From Cycas panzhihuaensis (lineage: Eukaryota > Cycadophyta): 64,000 nt of DNA. This document shows, piece after piece, positions 45,956 through 56,538 of this stretch. The position numbers were made by a program, and so were the translations under genes. Where the stretch lies: the NCBI GenBank assembly GCA_023213395.1, contig CM041465.1, forward strand, positions 84,637,741-84,701,740. Reading direction: 5' to 3'. Below the pieces are notes generated by a model. The model made no database searches and was not told the DNA's origin. It saw only the letters and a program-made list of their open reading frames with translations. How positions within the stretch are numbered: the stretch's first letter is position 1; the number at the start of each line of letters is the position of its first letter.

Positions 45956-48300
45956 ATGGAAGGTTACCCGTCTGATTGGGCCTACCGTACCATGACTTCG
46001 GGAACTCAAGAATTCCCTTCATCTGTTCTGGAATCCGCCCATGAGGGCGATGATTCCATCTACTACCCAGATGACCATTTCCACCCTGATGACTTCCAGC
46101 CTTCCGCTCAAGCAGCGGAAGATTCGATCCCTCACGAGACTCACCACCCCACTGGCGAGCCTTACGAGGGGCGCCCCGAGGGATCCCCTACTTTCAAAGT
46201 CCCTTCGACCTCGTATGGCTATGAGGATACCCCTCCCGCCGACGCGGTCGAGGCGCTTAGCGAGTACTTTCGAGCAGCTCACCGCCAACCGCATCCTAGA
46301 TGGTTTGCGGAAGTGTTGCGCAACGTAGCATCTTCTTCGTCCATGCCTGCATCATCTACAACGATCGATGCTTCTACCCACGCACACACGTCCTATGCCG
46401 TGTCTACCCCGGCTCCCAAGGCAAGTGTCGCGCTGCCTGTTTCCAGCCGTGGTCCTACTTCTTCAGGACCCATTCGTGGTATGTCCTTTCCTCAACTCGG
46501 GGTGAGCATGCCATGCCCAAGCTAAACGCATGCGCCACCTTTGAACGTGGCACATACGTTCCCTAGTAGGCCTCGAGGCCCTACCAGTGCTGCCACCGTT
46601 ATCTATGTAGGACCCACTCCTACATATGTCCAAAACCCGGTTGGTGGTCCTTCTCTTTACGTGCCCCCAGGTTACACGTCTCAACCTTGGGGGCAAGGCA
46701 AGGGAATCCATCTCCATGTCTATGGGGTGGACCCGTTGCACCCATATGGGGTTGCGCCACCTACGGGTGGCCCATATGGGCAAAACCCGGTCCCTCATCC
46801 TCCGTTTCCGTCGTCCAGCGCAACTCCCATTGCTGCGTCATTGCAAGGGAGCATACCTCCTTTTCAGAGCTCTTACCCGCAGCCCCCTTTCCAACAAAGG
46901 GCCTTTTCCCAAGGAGGGATGGGTTTACCACCCCCATCCATTCCTTTACCGGTTGTCGATCCATTAGCCCAAGCAAGGACACGTCCTTTCGTGGACTATA
47001 GGTCGACGCCATTGTCTGTTGAGGCGCTAAGGACTAACATGCCGCCTCACCCTCCTAAAGTTCCCAAATTCGACGGGACTTCATCGCAAGACCCAACCGA
47101 GCATGTACGCAGCTTTTCTATGGCGTGCATTAATTATTGGGCTTACGGCCATATCCTTATGAAGCTATTTCCGCGGTCCTTGCAGGGCGATGCCCTCAAG
47201 TGGTTTTACCGCCTTCCCGCTCATTCGATCTCTTCATTCCAGCAATTGGTAGATGAGTTCGTCAATTATTTTGACGTGGCTCGTCCATTCGAAAGTGGAA
47301 TGAAGGCACTTCTGTCGCTTAAACAAGGTCACGATGAGATGAATCGTGACTTTGTGCGACGCTTTCACGATCTTCTTCACTCCACCAAGGCCACGTTGCC
47401 TGAGGAGTTGAAGAGGGATCTCTTTGTCAATGCACTTCGCCCCGAAGTGCATGTGGAAATCCTCAAGATGGGGGTGACCACGTGTGACTCCGCCATCACG
47501 AGGTGTTTAGCTTTGGAGGCTATTGAGATCCAAGCGGGACTCAAGAAACCTCCTAGGCCCTCGCAACGCTGCGAGGCGCCTCCTCTAGTGAAGGAGACCA
47601 AACCTTCGTAGCCTGTTAGGTCCACCTCTCATCTGACTGAGAGGACCCTAGATCCCCTTACCTCCGCCATTCGCTCATTCGAGCGCACGATGAAGGAATT
47701 AAAACTCCAACCTCCTTCGTCGCCAAACTCCCATAAACTTATCCAGCAAACTTCTTGTGTGATGCCCCCCAAAGGGGATAACACCCAGTCTTCTCAAGCA
47801 AGGAGGACCAATCCTCCCCTTGAGAAGAGGTGGTGCTCCATCCACGGAGAATGTTTCCATGACGATTCGTGTTGCCGGGCACAGCACCCGAGCGACGCCT
47901 TACCGCGCGACTCATCCCCTAGGCGGACATCGAGGCCTAACCTCGATCAACCCATTCATAGAGACCCGTTCCCCAAACATGGGGAACGTGGTCACGTTGT
48001 TCAGCAAAGGAACAATCAGAATCGGGATAGATCTCCCGATCCTTGCCCTTCGCATGGTAGAAGGAATGGTGTGCAAAGGTCACCTTCCCTTTCGCGATCC
48101 CCTGACCGCCGCGCTCCATCACCTTCATGGTCCCGTAACAAGGGAAAGAAGGTGATCCAAATGCTCGAGACCACTCCTCTTTACGCGTTAACCCGGTCTC
48201 AAGCCGCAAAGGAGGCAACAGGTGCCTCCGCGTCTACCTCGCAGCTTGATCCTCCTCCGGAAGCTACTCCTCCAGAGATTCCCGCACTTCCCAAGACTAT
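45956..48300 (+). pseudogene. Tat-2 gag
   Basis: Starts M-E-G-Y-P-S-D-W-A-Y. The first 350 residues are Pro/Ser-rich. The gag core starts at P-K-F-D-G-T-S-S-Q-D-P (about 47065) with W-F-Y-R-L-P, F-V-N-Y-F and R-R-F-H-D-L-L. The knuckle at 47834-47875 is C-x2-H-x4-H-x4-C. Only two stops interrupt gag (TAA 46523, TAG 47609), both in frame and both at sites where Tat-1 keeps CAA (Gln). Basic, Ser/Arg-rich residues follow the knuckle. Gag would package the element RNA. Confidence 0.9.
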
Positions 48301-48920
48301 TCCCGTACGCCCCAGGCGATTCGACTTTAGGAGAGCCCTTACCCAACCCACAGGGAGGGGTAAGCCTTTCTCCGTAGTCGAAGAGCTTCTTACTGTGGCT
48401 GCCGGGATGTCCATCATGGACGTCCTAAGAAGTTGCCCGAAGCAACGAGCGCTCCTCCTGGAAGCTCTTGGATCGAATGTCGCGTCCGTTCATGCCTTGG
48501 GTACGACCCCAAGTGGTGAACCCATTATCTCCTTCGACCCTAGAGATCTTCCCGCATCCAGTGGAAGGGAATGCCAATGGAACTTCCCTTTCACCATTAC
48601 CATAGATACTACCGATTGCACGTTACGGAGAACCGTCGTGGACAACAGTTCCTCCGTCAACGCCATGCCCTTGCGCGTTATGCAAGAGCTCAGCGTTTTC
48701 GCCTTGGAACCTGTTCCATGGCATTGTCAGGGTTATGATGGTACCGAGAAGACTCCCTTAGGATCTGTCTCGATACCCCTTACCCTCGAGGACAAGACTG
48801 TCATTACCGACATCGTCGTCCTCGATGTCGATGTTGATTACAACCTGCTTCTGGGTCGACCATGGCTTGACCAAATGGGAGCCGTGTGTTCCACCCGTTG
48901 AGGGCAACTTAAATTTGTCC
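48301..48920 (+). pseudogene. Tat-2 aspartic protease
   Basis: The catalytic block V-V-D-N-S-S-S-V-N-A-M has Asp at 48641-48643, but the Gly of D-x-G is Ser, unlike Tat-1 (D-N-G). N-L-L-L-G-R-P-W-L-D-Q-M (about 48841) is intact. A TGA at 48899 replaces a Trp codon conserved in Tat-1. Same frame as gag. Confidence 0.87.
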
Positions 48921-49960
48921 ACAATGGACAAATGAAAGTTGTCCTCTGTGAGCAATCGCTCGCCAAACCAGCTAGGCCTCCCGCCCAGGCAAGCCATGGC
49001 CATACGAAGGGAAACAAACGCCCTCTTGACCATGCCTCAGCTTGCTCCATTGGAATCCCTGATTCCCCTTACCGAGAAGAAAGTCCCACGTCTTCTTCTC
49101 CTAGCTTGATGCGTTTTGCTCCTATTGGTGTCGGGAGCTATGGGTATCTTGCCGTGTTTGATGATGACGGATCCCATAGAGAGGATGAGGACCGTCCTCA
49201 CCCAGTCTTGTTCCTACGCACCAGTGTAGGGTGTCTTCCTAGCCCTAGGCTTCCTCCTAGGACCTCTTTTGTCGTAGAGCCGGGTCACTTTCACATGTCA
49301 CATGACATTGCGCATGTTGATCATCGTGTTCCTGGCTCTTCCACCCCGTCGCCTCCCGTAGGTGATGATGTTGAGAGTTTCCCTCTTGCTTTTTACGAGG
49401 GACCTCTCCTTGACTTTCCTTCGGAGTCCCTTACGGATGACGGGCAGTCTCTAGGCCATACCAGTCCTATCGCTCCCACGCCATCCCTCGCCTCACCCAT
49501 TCGAAGTCAGGTCACCAATGGGGTGGACTACTTCGAAGATGACGAGGCTTTGCTGGAACACTTAGCTGGTTCCATGCCGAGTTTGCCTCCTGGCCACCAC
49601 AAGCTTGGCCATCGGAAGGTCTTAGCGATGGGGTCCACATTAGTTGACCCCATCCCTTCTCTGGTTTCCTCCCTTCCGGTTGATCTCGGCCCCCTCCATT
49701 TCGAGGAGGGGAATGCCATGTGCATGGGGGCAACCCAGGACATAGTCCTTGCCCCAGACAAGGTCATCAAGGTAGGAGCGGAGTGTGCCCCCGACGAAGT
49801 GAGGGAATACACCCTCCTGTTCCGGGAATTCCGCGATGTATTCGCGTGGGACTACTCAGACATAAAGGGCATTGACCCCTCCATCGTCACGCATAACCTT
49901 ACGACCTTCCCTGACGCTTGCCCCATGCGTTAGAAGCAGCGTCCCCTTCACCCAAAGCTT
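48921..49960 (+). pseudogene. Tat-2 protease-RT linker
   Basis: Open from 48932 to 49933 (333 codons). It is acidic and Pro/Ser-rich until M-C-M-G-A-T-Q-D-I-V-L (about 49720) and F-A-W-D-Y-S-D-I-K-G-I-D-P-S-I-V-T-H (about 49840), which lead into RT. It ends at a TAG (49931) at a Gln-type position. Confidence 0.82.
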
Positions 49961-50780
49961 TCAGCTGCCGTTAAGATGGAAGTTGAGAAGCTTCTAGAGG
50001 CAGGACTTATTTCCTCCATCGATTCCCCCAAGTGGGTATCGAATATCGTTCCCGTTGCTAAGAAGAACGGGACCATTCGTATTTGTGTCGATTTTCGTGA
50101 CATAAACAATGCTTGTCCTAAGGACAATTTTCCTCTCCCCTTCATCGATCAAATAATCGATCGTATGGCTGGATTCGAAGTTTTGTCCCTGATGGATGGC
50201 TTCTCCGGCTATAACCAAATCCAGATATCTCCCAAAGACCGTCATAAGATGGCCTTCACGATGCCATGGGGTACCTTTGCCTACAAGGTAATGCCCTTTG
50301 GTCTCAAAAATGTAGGGGCTACCTATCAAAGAGCCATGTATTTTATCTTCCATGACCTCATCAACAATACGATGGAGGTCTTCATGGACGACATGATGGG
50401 CCTTTCCCATTCCAGAGCCCATCATCTTTCTGACTTGCGTGCCATCTTCACAAGATGCCGCAAGTATCATGTTAGTTTAAACCCACTGAAATGTGTGTTT
50501 GCCGTCACTTCGGGCAAACTCCTCGGTTTCCTCATGTCCCAATAAGGAATCCAAATCGATTAAGAAAAAGTCAAGGTGATCCTTGACATGCCACCGCCTA
50601 AGACCCAGCGACAAATTAAGTCATTCCTAGGTAGGCTTGGTTTCTTGAGGCGTTTTTTGGTAGATTTCGCCATAAACGCCAAGCCTCTTATAAACTTATT
50701 GAAGAAAGGAGCCCCTTTTGTCTGGTCAGACAAGACCCAAAAGGCCTTCGTAGGGCTCAAGGAAGCTCTCATTTCTGCCC
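49961..50780 (+). pseudogene. Tat-2 reverse transcriptase
   Basis: Open from 49976 to 50545. It shows E-K-L-L-E-A-G-L-I, V-D-F-R-D-I-N, M-P-F-G-L-K-N-V-G-A-T-Y and the catalytic F-M-D-D at 50381-50392. Two TAA codons (50543 and 50561) sit in a short Gln-rich stretch after L-G-F-L-M-S-Q. The frame then goes on to Q-I-K-S-F-L-G-R-L-G-F, the RT thumb/connection start. Confidence 0.92.
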
Positions 50781-51310
50781 CTACGCTAGCACCTCCTCGC
50801 TTCGATAGGCCCTTCATCCTATACACCTCGGCAACCGACGAATCCCTGGGCGCAATGATCGCACAGGAGGACGATTCAGGAACCGAGAGGGCCATTTATT
50901 TCACCAGCCGCACTCTCATTGCCGCTGAATTGAACTACCCTCTTGCCGAAAAGGAATGCCTCTCCTTGGTCCATGCGACCAAGAAATTCTGGCATTACCT
51001 GCTCGACAATACAACCAAGGTGATTGTCCAATCCGATCCCTTGCGTTACTTGCTTACCCATTCGGATTTGACAGGTAGGACGGGACTTTGGGCCATCCTG
51101 CTTCAAGAATTTGACTTTCAAGTCGTCAACAGGAAGTCAAAGAAGGGAATGATAGTAGCGGAACAGTTAGCCGATGCTACCATCCCCAACGAGAGCGGCG
51201 TCCCTGTTGATGACTCCTTCCCGGACGAGTCTATCATGACCATCCGCGATGCTCCTCCTCACCCACTCGCCGATAGCGAGTGGTATGACATGTGCGATAT
51301 TTGACTCAAG
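50781..51310 (+). pseudogene. Tat-2 RNase H (pol type)
   Basis: Open within 50576-51304 (242 codons). Y-T-S-A-T-D-E-S (first Asp about 50840), the A-E-K-E-C-L-S-L-V block (about 50946) and V-Q-S-D-P (about 51030) are the expected landmarks. At about 51298 and 51340 small indels move the frame by one net base into integrase. Confidence 0.88.
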
Positions 51311-52518
51311 AAGAATATCGCCACAGGCCGGCAACAAAGTTAGGTCGCAGATACGCACCACGCCCAGACGGCACCTCCTCGTAGACGGGGTGTTGTACAA
51401 GAGATCTTTCGACGGGATCCTACTTCGCTGCGTCGCTCCTGATGAAGCAGACCAGATACTCCGCGAGTGCCACTAAGGCATTTGTGGGGGCCACTTTGGA
51501 GGCCAATCCATGGCCCAAAGGATCCTCCGCATGGGCTATTACTGGCCGTCCTTGTTCAAGGACGCCCACGCTTGTGCCCTTAGATGTTGGCGTTGCCAGG
51601 AGCACGCCAATGTCTCTCACATACCTTCTGAGGTGTTGCACCATATCGTGTCTCCGTGGCCCTTTTCCCAATGGGGTTTAGACCTCATTGGGGCTATATC
51701 ACCGCCATCTTCCGCACAACATAAATATATCCTAACTGCCATCGAATACTTCACTAAATGGGCAGAGGCGATCCCCCTGTCCACTACCCCTGGCAATATG
51801 ATAGCCACCTTTGTCTACTAGCATATTATCTGTCGTTTCAGAATTCTAGATGTCCTAATTACGGATAATGGAACTCCCTTCTGTAATAAGGAAATGGACG
51901 AATTGTGTGAGAAATTCAAGATCTCGCACAAGACGTCATCCCCTTATTACCCCCAAGCCAATGGGCAAATTGAATCTTTCAACAAAACGCTCATTGGCAT
52001 CTTGAAGAAAACCGTCGCTCAGTCTCAAAGAGACTGGCATATCCAGCTCCCTTCCGCTCTATGGGCTTATCGCACTTCTATCCGGACGGCTACCGGGATG
52101 ACCCCATTCTCGCTAGTCTACGGGACCGAAGTGATACTTCTGTTGGAAGTAGAGGTCCCTTCTCTTCGGGTTTCCCTTCGAGGCCTCATTGATGAGGAGT
52201 CTACTCGCCAGGCTCATCTCCTAGACCTCGAAGCCCTGGATGAGAAGTGCTTAACGGCTTATCAAGTGAACCTCGCTGCGAAAGCCCGTTTGCAAAAGAC
52301 GCACGATAAACGCCTTCGTGCCCGTCCTTTGTGTCCCGGGGACCATGTCCTCAAATTGGAGTATCTTTACGATCGCTTGGCCAAATTCGGGCCCAAGTGG
52401 GTAGGCCCCTTCGCTGCTCGAAAGCCTCGATAGCACAAGCTCTGAAATCGCCACCTTAGACAGCTTGGAATTTGAGAAAGCAATCAATGGAAAGTTCCTT
52501 AAGAAATTTTACGCGTGA
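51311..52518 (+). pseudogene. Tat-2 integrase
   Basis: Zinc region: C-H...G-G-H...C-W-R-C (about 51465-51598). Core: G-L-D-L-I-G-A-I (Asp 51681-51683), I-T-D-N-G-T-P-F (Asp 51864-51866) and N-G-Q-I-E-S-F-N (Glu about 51972). The segment 51894-52433 is open for 179 codons and includes the C-terminal P-G-D-H-V-L-K and G-P-K-W-V-G-P-F-like blocks. Stops are a TAA at 51474 and a TAG at 51819. A frame change near 52430 is needed to reach the terminal TGA at 52516-52518, matching the Tat-1 end L-K-K-L/F-Y-A-stop. No chromodomain follows. Confidence 0.9.
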
Positions 52519-52541
52519 TCTTTCCGCTCTTTTCTTCGCCA

Positions 52542-52796
52542 TGCTCCGAAACGAGCTTAAACTACCATTTTAAATTATTCCCCATTCCTCCCAACTACGG
52601 GTTGAATGGCAATTTAGGATGGATTCTTGCTCCGAAACGAGCTTAAACTACCATTTTAAATTGTTCCCCATTCCTCCCAACTACGGGTTGAATGGCAATT
52701 TAGGATGGATTCTTGCTCCGAAACGAGCCTAAACTACCATCTTAAATTGTTCCCATTCCTCCCAACCACGGGTAGAATGGCGATTTAAGGTGGGTT
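52542..52796 (+). repeat. Three tandem 86-bp hairpin units after Tat-2 pol
   Basis: Units start at 52542, 52628 and 52714 (TGCTCCGAAACGAGC...). Units 1 and 2 are almost identical and unit 3 differs more. Each contains an inverted repeat pairing a CCATTTTAAATT-type arm with a GAATGGCAATTTAGGATGG arm, so each could fold as a long hairpin. Tat-1 has one copy at the same place (about 60405-60486). Confidence 0.92.
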
Positions 52797-53432
52797 TTCA
52801 GTTCTTCTTCCGGTTCTTCCCATGGAACCCGCATTCCCGTGTGCTCTTGGGAACCGTTGTCCTCCTATTTGGGCGTCCCCCGACTAGGACGACGCTGTGG
52901 AGTATCGTTACTCCCCTTTTCATGCTTGTCGTTTCCTTCGCATATTCCGCTATGTTCCCCTGTGGACGTACATGTCGCCCTATCTTCTAACCTCACACCT
53001 CTTGATCACCTCTGCTCACGGTGGATGTGTATGCTCCTGTTAGACATATGGTCATACATGGAAGGAAACACCTGCATATTTACAAAACTTTACAACAAAA
53101 TGTACACATTTACACATTCACATATTTATATATCAACATACAAATATTTACAACATACAAACATTTGCAGCATATTACAAAAATCATTCATTTACAAAAA
53201 TAAATCATACATGCTATCTCTATCATACATGATACACACCACTTCATGTCAAAAGTGGGGTTCCAATTACCCCGTGTATATATATATCAAAAATGTCATA
53301 GTACATCGTGTATGTGGGAAGCCGGGATCCTTGCAGGGGGAGTACAATCATGTGAGTCTACATATGACCCCCTAGAGGCCCACGCTTTCCCATCAAAATC
53401 ATACATATGTGTCTCCTAGTCTCATCACATCG
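52797..53432. other. Tat-2 spacer between pol and the minus-strand gene
   Basis: Convergent region, conserved in order with 60487-61027 of Tat-1, including ATTCCGCTATG and CCTCACACCTC. An A-rich stretch (53090-53215) with many ACAT/ATTTACA repeats lies next to the end of the minus-strand gene. ORFs here (52790-53375) are not conserved and not called. Confidence 0.6.
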
Positions 53433-54040
53433 TCACGATCCCGGGGTCTCATCCCCCGATCTGTGTGATCCCTCTCCTGGGGACCACATCCCTGCGAGGC
53501 TCCTCCTAGGCCTCCGCGAGCTGCCCGCCTTGCTCTCCTCGTCCCAAGGCCATCTCGAGGTCGTAGCCGCGGTATGTGTGTGTGTCCGGCTCCTGCTCGA
53601 CCTCGAGACCATCTGCGCCACCAGCTGGTCGTAACGGACCTGGATGCGATCCCTCTCACCTCGGAGTCCCTCCTCTATAGCTCTGAACTTCTCCTCCGAT
53701 GCCTTAAGGTGCTCCTCTAGGACTGCTAGGTGAGTGCTGCTCCCTGCATCTCCTCCTGGCCCGCTCTGTGCCTCCAAGGCCTGGATCCGTCCACGCAGCT
53801 CATCTCGCTCGCCCCTGGTCACGTCGAGCTCTCGCTGCAGCTGCCCCAGGAATGCCATGTGCTCCTGGGTCTCTGCAGCCCAGATGTCTCTCGCTCTCAC
53901 CAATGGGGCGAATGCCTGCATGTAGGCTCCCACCGATCTGGGCACGTCCTCTGCCTGGATGGGCGATTGCCCCTCTGTGTAGACCTAAGGGAACAACTCC
54001 CTCACCATAGCCTCGACTAGCCGCTGGACCTCTACTACAC

Positions 54041-54148
54041 CTGTCAATGCAACATGTCATGTGTTAGTGTGTATCCTCGATGCGTATCATAAAACGAAAT
54101 CAAAGTTTATCTAGATGTCAAACGACTAAGGAAACGGTTAGGTCTCAC
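54041..54148 (-). other. Intron 2 of the Tat-2 antisense gene
   Basis: 108 bp. The minus strand reads CGACAG|GTGAGACC at the donor and GCATTGACAG|GTG at the acceptor. Phase 1; joining preserves the frame from A-A-T-T into V-E-V-Q-R-L-V-E. The interior is T-rich, unlike the GC-rich exons. Confidence 0.85.
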
Positions 54149-55348
54149 CTGTCGTGGCCGCTGGATCCTCTGCTCGGGCGACATCCTCATCTCCTGGCTC
54201 TCTGCCAGCTGATGGTGCCTCATCCTCTGGCACATCCTCCGCCTCTGCCTTGTCTCTGGCAGGGACTAGCTTGACCCTCGCCTCTCCAGATCTCCTCACA
54301 ATTTGTAGCCTGCGCCCCCTGGTCTCGGCTGCCCTGCTCGTCTCGGTAGCTCCTGATGGGCCTGCCCCTCCTATGGCAGCCCCGGATGGTCCTGCTGCGT
54401 CCTCGGATGACTGTGATGGACCTGCCTCTCCTGCAGGTCGTGACAGGCTGGCCCCATCATCCCCGCCATCACTATCATCGCCCCCATCGTCGCTGTCATC
54501 ATCGATGGGTGCTCCTGCTCCTCCTGCTCCGTCATCACTCCCCCACCTCACCGCTATGTATGGCTCTGCTATGTAGTCGGTCAGAGTGAGGAGGTCGAGT
54601 GATGTCGCGTCGACCGACCGACAAACATGGGCCTGGTCCTCTGTCCCCCGGAATCTGGTCTGCCACCTATGGACCATCGGGGCCCACCTCGCTATGGGGA
54701 ATGGCCCCCCTGCCGGCGCCACTGCCGTAAAATGATCAAAACCGACCTTTGTAACGCGTCAGAAGAAAATCCTTCTCCGCTGATCTCACGATGGTATCTG
54801 GTTGAGCGACGAGGTTCGCGCAACTAGAGTGGCCCGATCCATCCTCTCGCTAGCCTCACCTTTGGCGTCGCATCCACCCATCCTCACAGGATCTCCACGT
54901 AGTTCGCTTTCCGGAGATCGAGCGTAATGCATAGCAAGATAAGTTTCCTCACCCAAGGAATCCCTGACATGAGTACTGCGGAGGGCTCCCTCACGCCACT
55001 GCCCCGCCTCGTGAGGAACTGAGCCGCCTCCCTATGTGCTGCCTCGGTGGTAGGCAGCGTCCTCAGTCTCACGGGTCTCCCTGTCGCTGGCACCCCTAGG
55101 ATCCATCTAATATCCTCTCAGGCGATGGTGATATCTCCTATCTGAGGCAAGTGAAACACGTGCCTGCTCGTGTCCCAGTGCGACACTATGTCCACTAGGA
55201 GCTACTGATCTGATGCGAACTGGGGGGTCTTCAGGGCCTTGTACAGGCCGCATCTCTTCAGGGTCGCCCTGTCCTCCTTTGTCGCCATCTCCAGGTAACT
55301 CAGGATGGGCATGCCGATGTTCTCGCGGTTATCCACTGCGGTAACTGC

Positions 55349-55827
55349 CTGCAATCAGCAAAAGTCAATCCAAATCAGTTCCCTAGCAGTCTTCCAGGCT
55401 CCTAGCTGCTTGTCTGGTGCCCTTTTCTGGTTTTCAGGGACTGTTTGGCCCCTTTTTTGCTTTTTCTATCTGCATACCGCTCCAAATTTAACGGTACCGC
55501 TAAAATTGGGGCGGGCCCCGCGGTGATCGTTCTTCTGCAGCGATCCCGCGGCCAAGATCGCAGTGCCGCGATCTTGGCCGCGGTACCGCCAGCAACCCCC
55601 TAAAAACGGTGTTTTTGGCCCAGAAAATCAAATTTTTTTGTGGTGGACCCCGTAGCCCACCGGACTGTGGCCGCCTAATGCCCAGGTCCCCGCCTCTTTC
55701 TGGGTCCAATTTGGACTCCGAGAGGCCTCTAACCGCCCATAAGGGGCATAAAAAGCATTAAAAATTTAACTAAAAACCAATAAACTTCAAATTTTGAAAT
55801 GATGAAGGTTACGTTAGATCCACTCAC
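55349..55827 (-). other. Intron 1 of the Tat-2 antisense gene, carrying a long inverted repeat
   Basis: 479 bp. Donor GATCTA|GTGAGTGG, acceptor TTGCTGATTGCAG|GC, with a CTGAT branch-site candidate. Phase 0. It contains a perfect 16-bp-arm inverted repeat (55546-55561 and 55568-55583) and GGTACC palindromes. Confidence 0.78.
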
Positions 55828-56008
55828 TAGATCTGGCCTGACTGTCGCCATCTCGTCTCTGGGATCGTGATGACTATCTCCTCACTCGAATCTGATGGTC
55901 GGATCGTCCCCTGCGTGCCTCTGAAATCAGGTAGCGCTCCGCGTCGTGAGGAAAAGGCTCTGGTTTCGCACGAAAGCCGGTGAAAATGAATCCAATTTTC
56001 ATTAGTTT

Positions 56009-56022
56009 TCCTTATATAAAGT
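56009..56022. promoter_or_regulatory. Palindromic TATA element between antisense gene and archaeal-type RNase H
   Basis: CCTTATATAAAG reads as a TATA box on both strands. On the minus strand it is about 160 bp upstream of the antisense ATG (55851). On the plus strand it is about 520 bp upstream of the RNase H ATG (56539). Tat-1 keeps CCTTATATAGG at 63583-63593. Confidence 0.55.
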
Positions 56023-56424
56023 GGGCCCCGTGGCACTTCTTCCGTTTCTGGCTCCGTGATAGTCGTTGGGACCGTCTTGTCCCTCTGATAGTCTTTGCCT
56101 TCTGGCCCTATTGCCCATTGTGCTTTATGGATGCCCTTTCTGCCTTCTCTTGTAGAAGCATTTATGACGCCTCATTTTCGCACTTTTGGCAGGGCCCTTT
56201 TGCACCGTTTTGTGCGCTGCTTCCGTACATGCCTGAGTTTATACTCGTTTGGCTGGTTTCGCCACCCTGGACTCATTTTCGCAACCCTTTTTCGCCCCTG
56301 GGGTCCCTAAAGGAAATGCTCCCCCATCTGGGGGCATATTTTGGCTTCCCAAAGCAACTTTTGGGCCTCCAGGATGTCTTTTCTCCGCCCACTCTCGGGT
56401 CGGATTGCTTGCTCTCATTTTCAG

Positions 56425-56522
56425 GTAACATCATTGCTAAGTCCTCCTACCCTTCTCGGCCTGCTTCGCGCTTGCTATTCGATTCTTTGTTTTTGCTTGC
56501 GTCACTATTTGTTTGCTGCCAG
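56425..56522 (+). other. Candidate leader intron of the archaeal-type RNase H gene
   Basis: 98 bp. Donor TTTTCAG|GTAACA at 56424/56425. A long pyrimidine-rich run precedes TTTGCTGCCAG at 56522. The ATG follows 16 bases later. The Tat-1 counterpart lies just beyond 64000, so conservation cannot be checked here. Confidence 0.5.
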
Positions 56523-56538
56523 AGCCTAGTATCCAGCC

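Larger units (their letters stand above)
53433..55851 (-). pseudogene. Antisense three-exon gene in Tat-2: plant-mobile-domain-like and coiled-coil protein
   Basis: Model on the minus strand: exon 1 55851-55828 (M-A-T-V-R-P-D-L), exon 2 55348-54149, exon 3 54040-53433. Exon 2 has W-D-T-S-R-H-V-F-H-L-P...G-D-I-T-I-A, then E-D-I-R-W-I-L-G-V-P-A-T-G-R-P-V. This resembles the plant mobile domain block (F-x-x-G-E-M-T-x-T-L-x-D-V...L-G-L-P-x-x-G). Farther on are H-F-T-A-V-A-P-A-G-G-P and an acidic Asp/Gly/Ser-rich linker. Exon 3 encodes a Leu/Glu/Arg heptad-like coiled coil (about 53870-53620). Both introns keep the frame. Stops at 55195-ish, 55120-ish, 54884 and 53985, plus a frame change between 54884 and 54722, disable it. 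The family assignment is inference. Confidence 0.8.

Noticed and set aside
46541-46798. Minus-strand ORFs opposite Tat gag (e.g. 46463-46798, 46019-46294)
   Set aside because: Shadows of a GC-rich coding strand. No motif, and the sense strand has a clear gag domain.
53090-53215. A-rich ACAT/TTACA repeat stretch as a possible satellite or RNA gene
   Set aside because: No regular period and no foldable conserved core. The Tat-1 counterpart is shorter and diverged, so low-complexity spacer is more likely.
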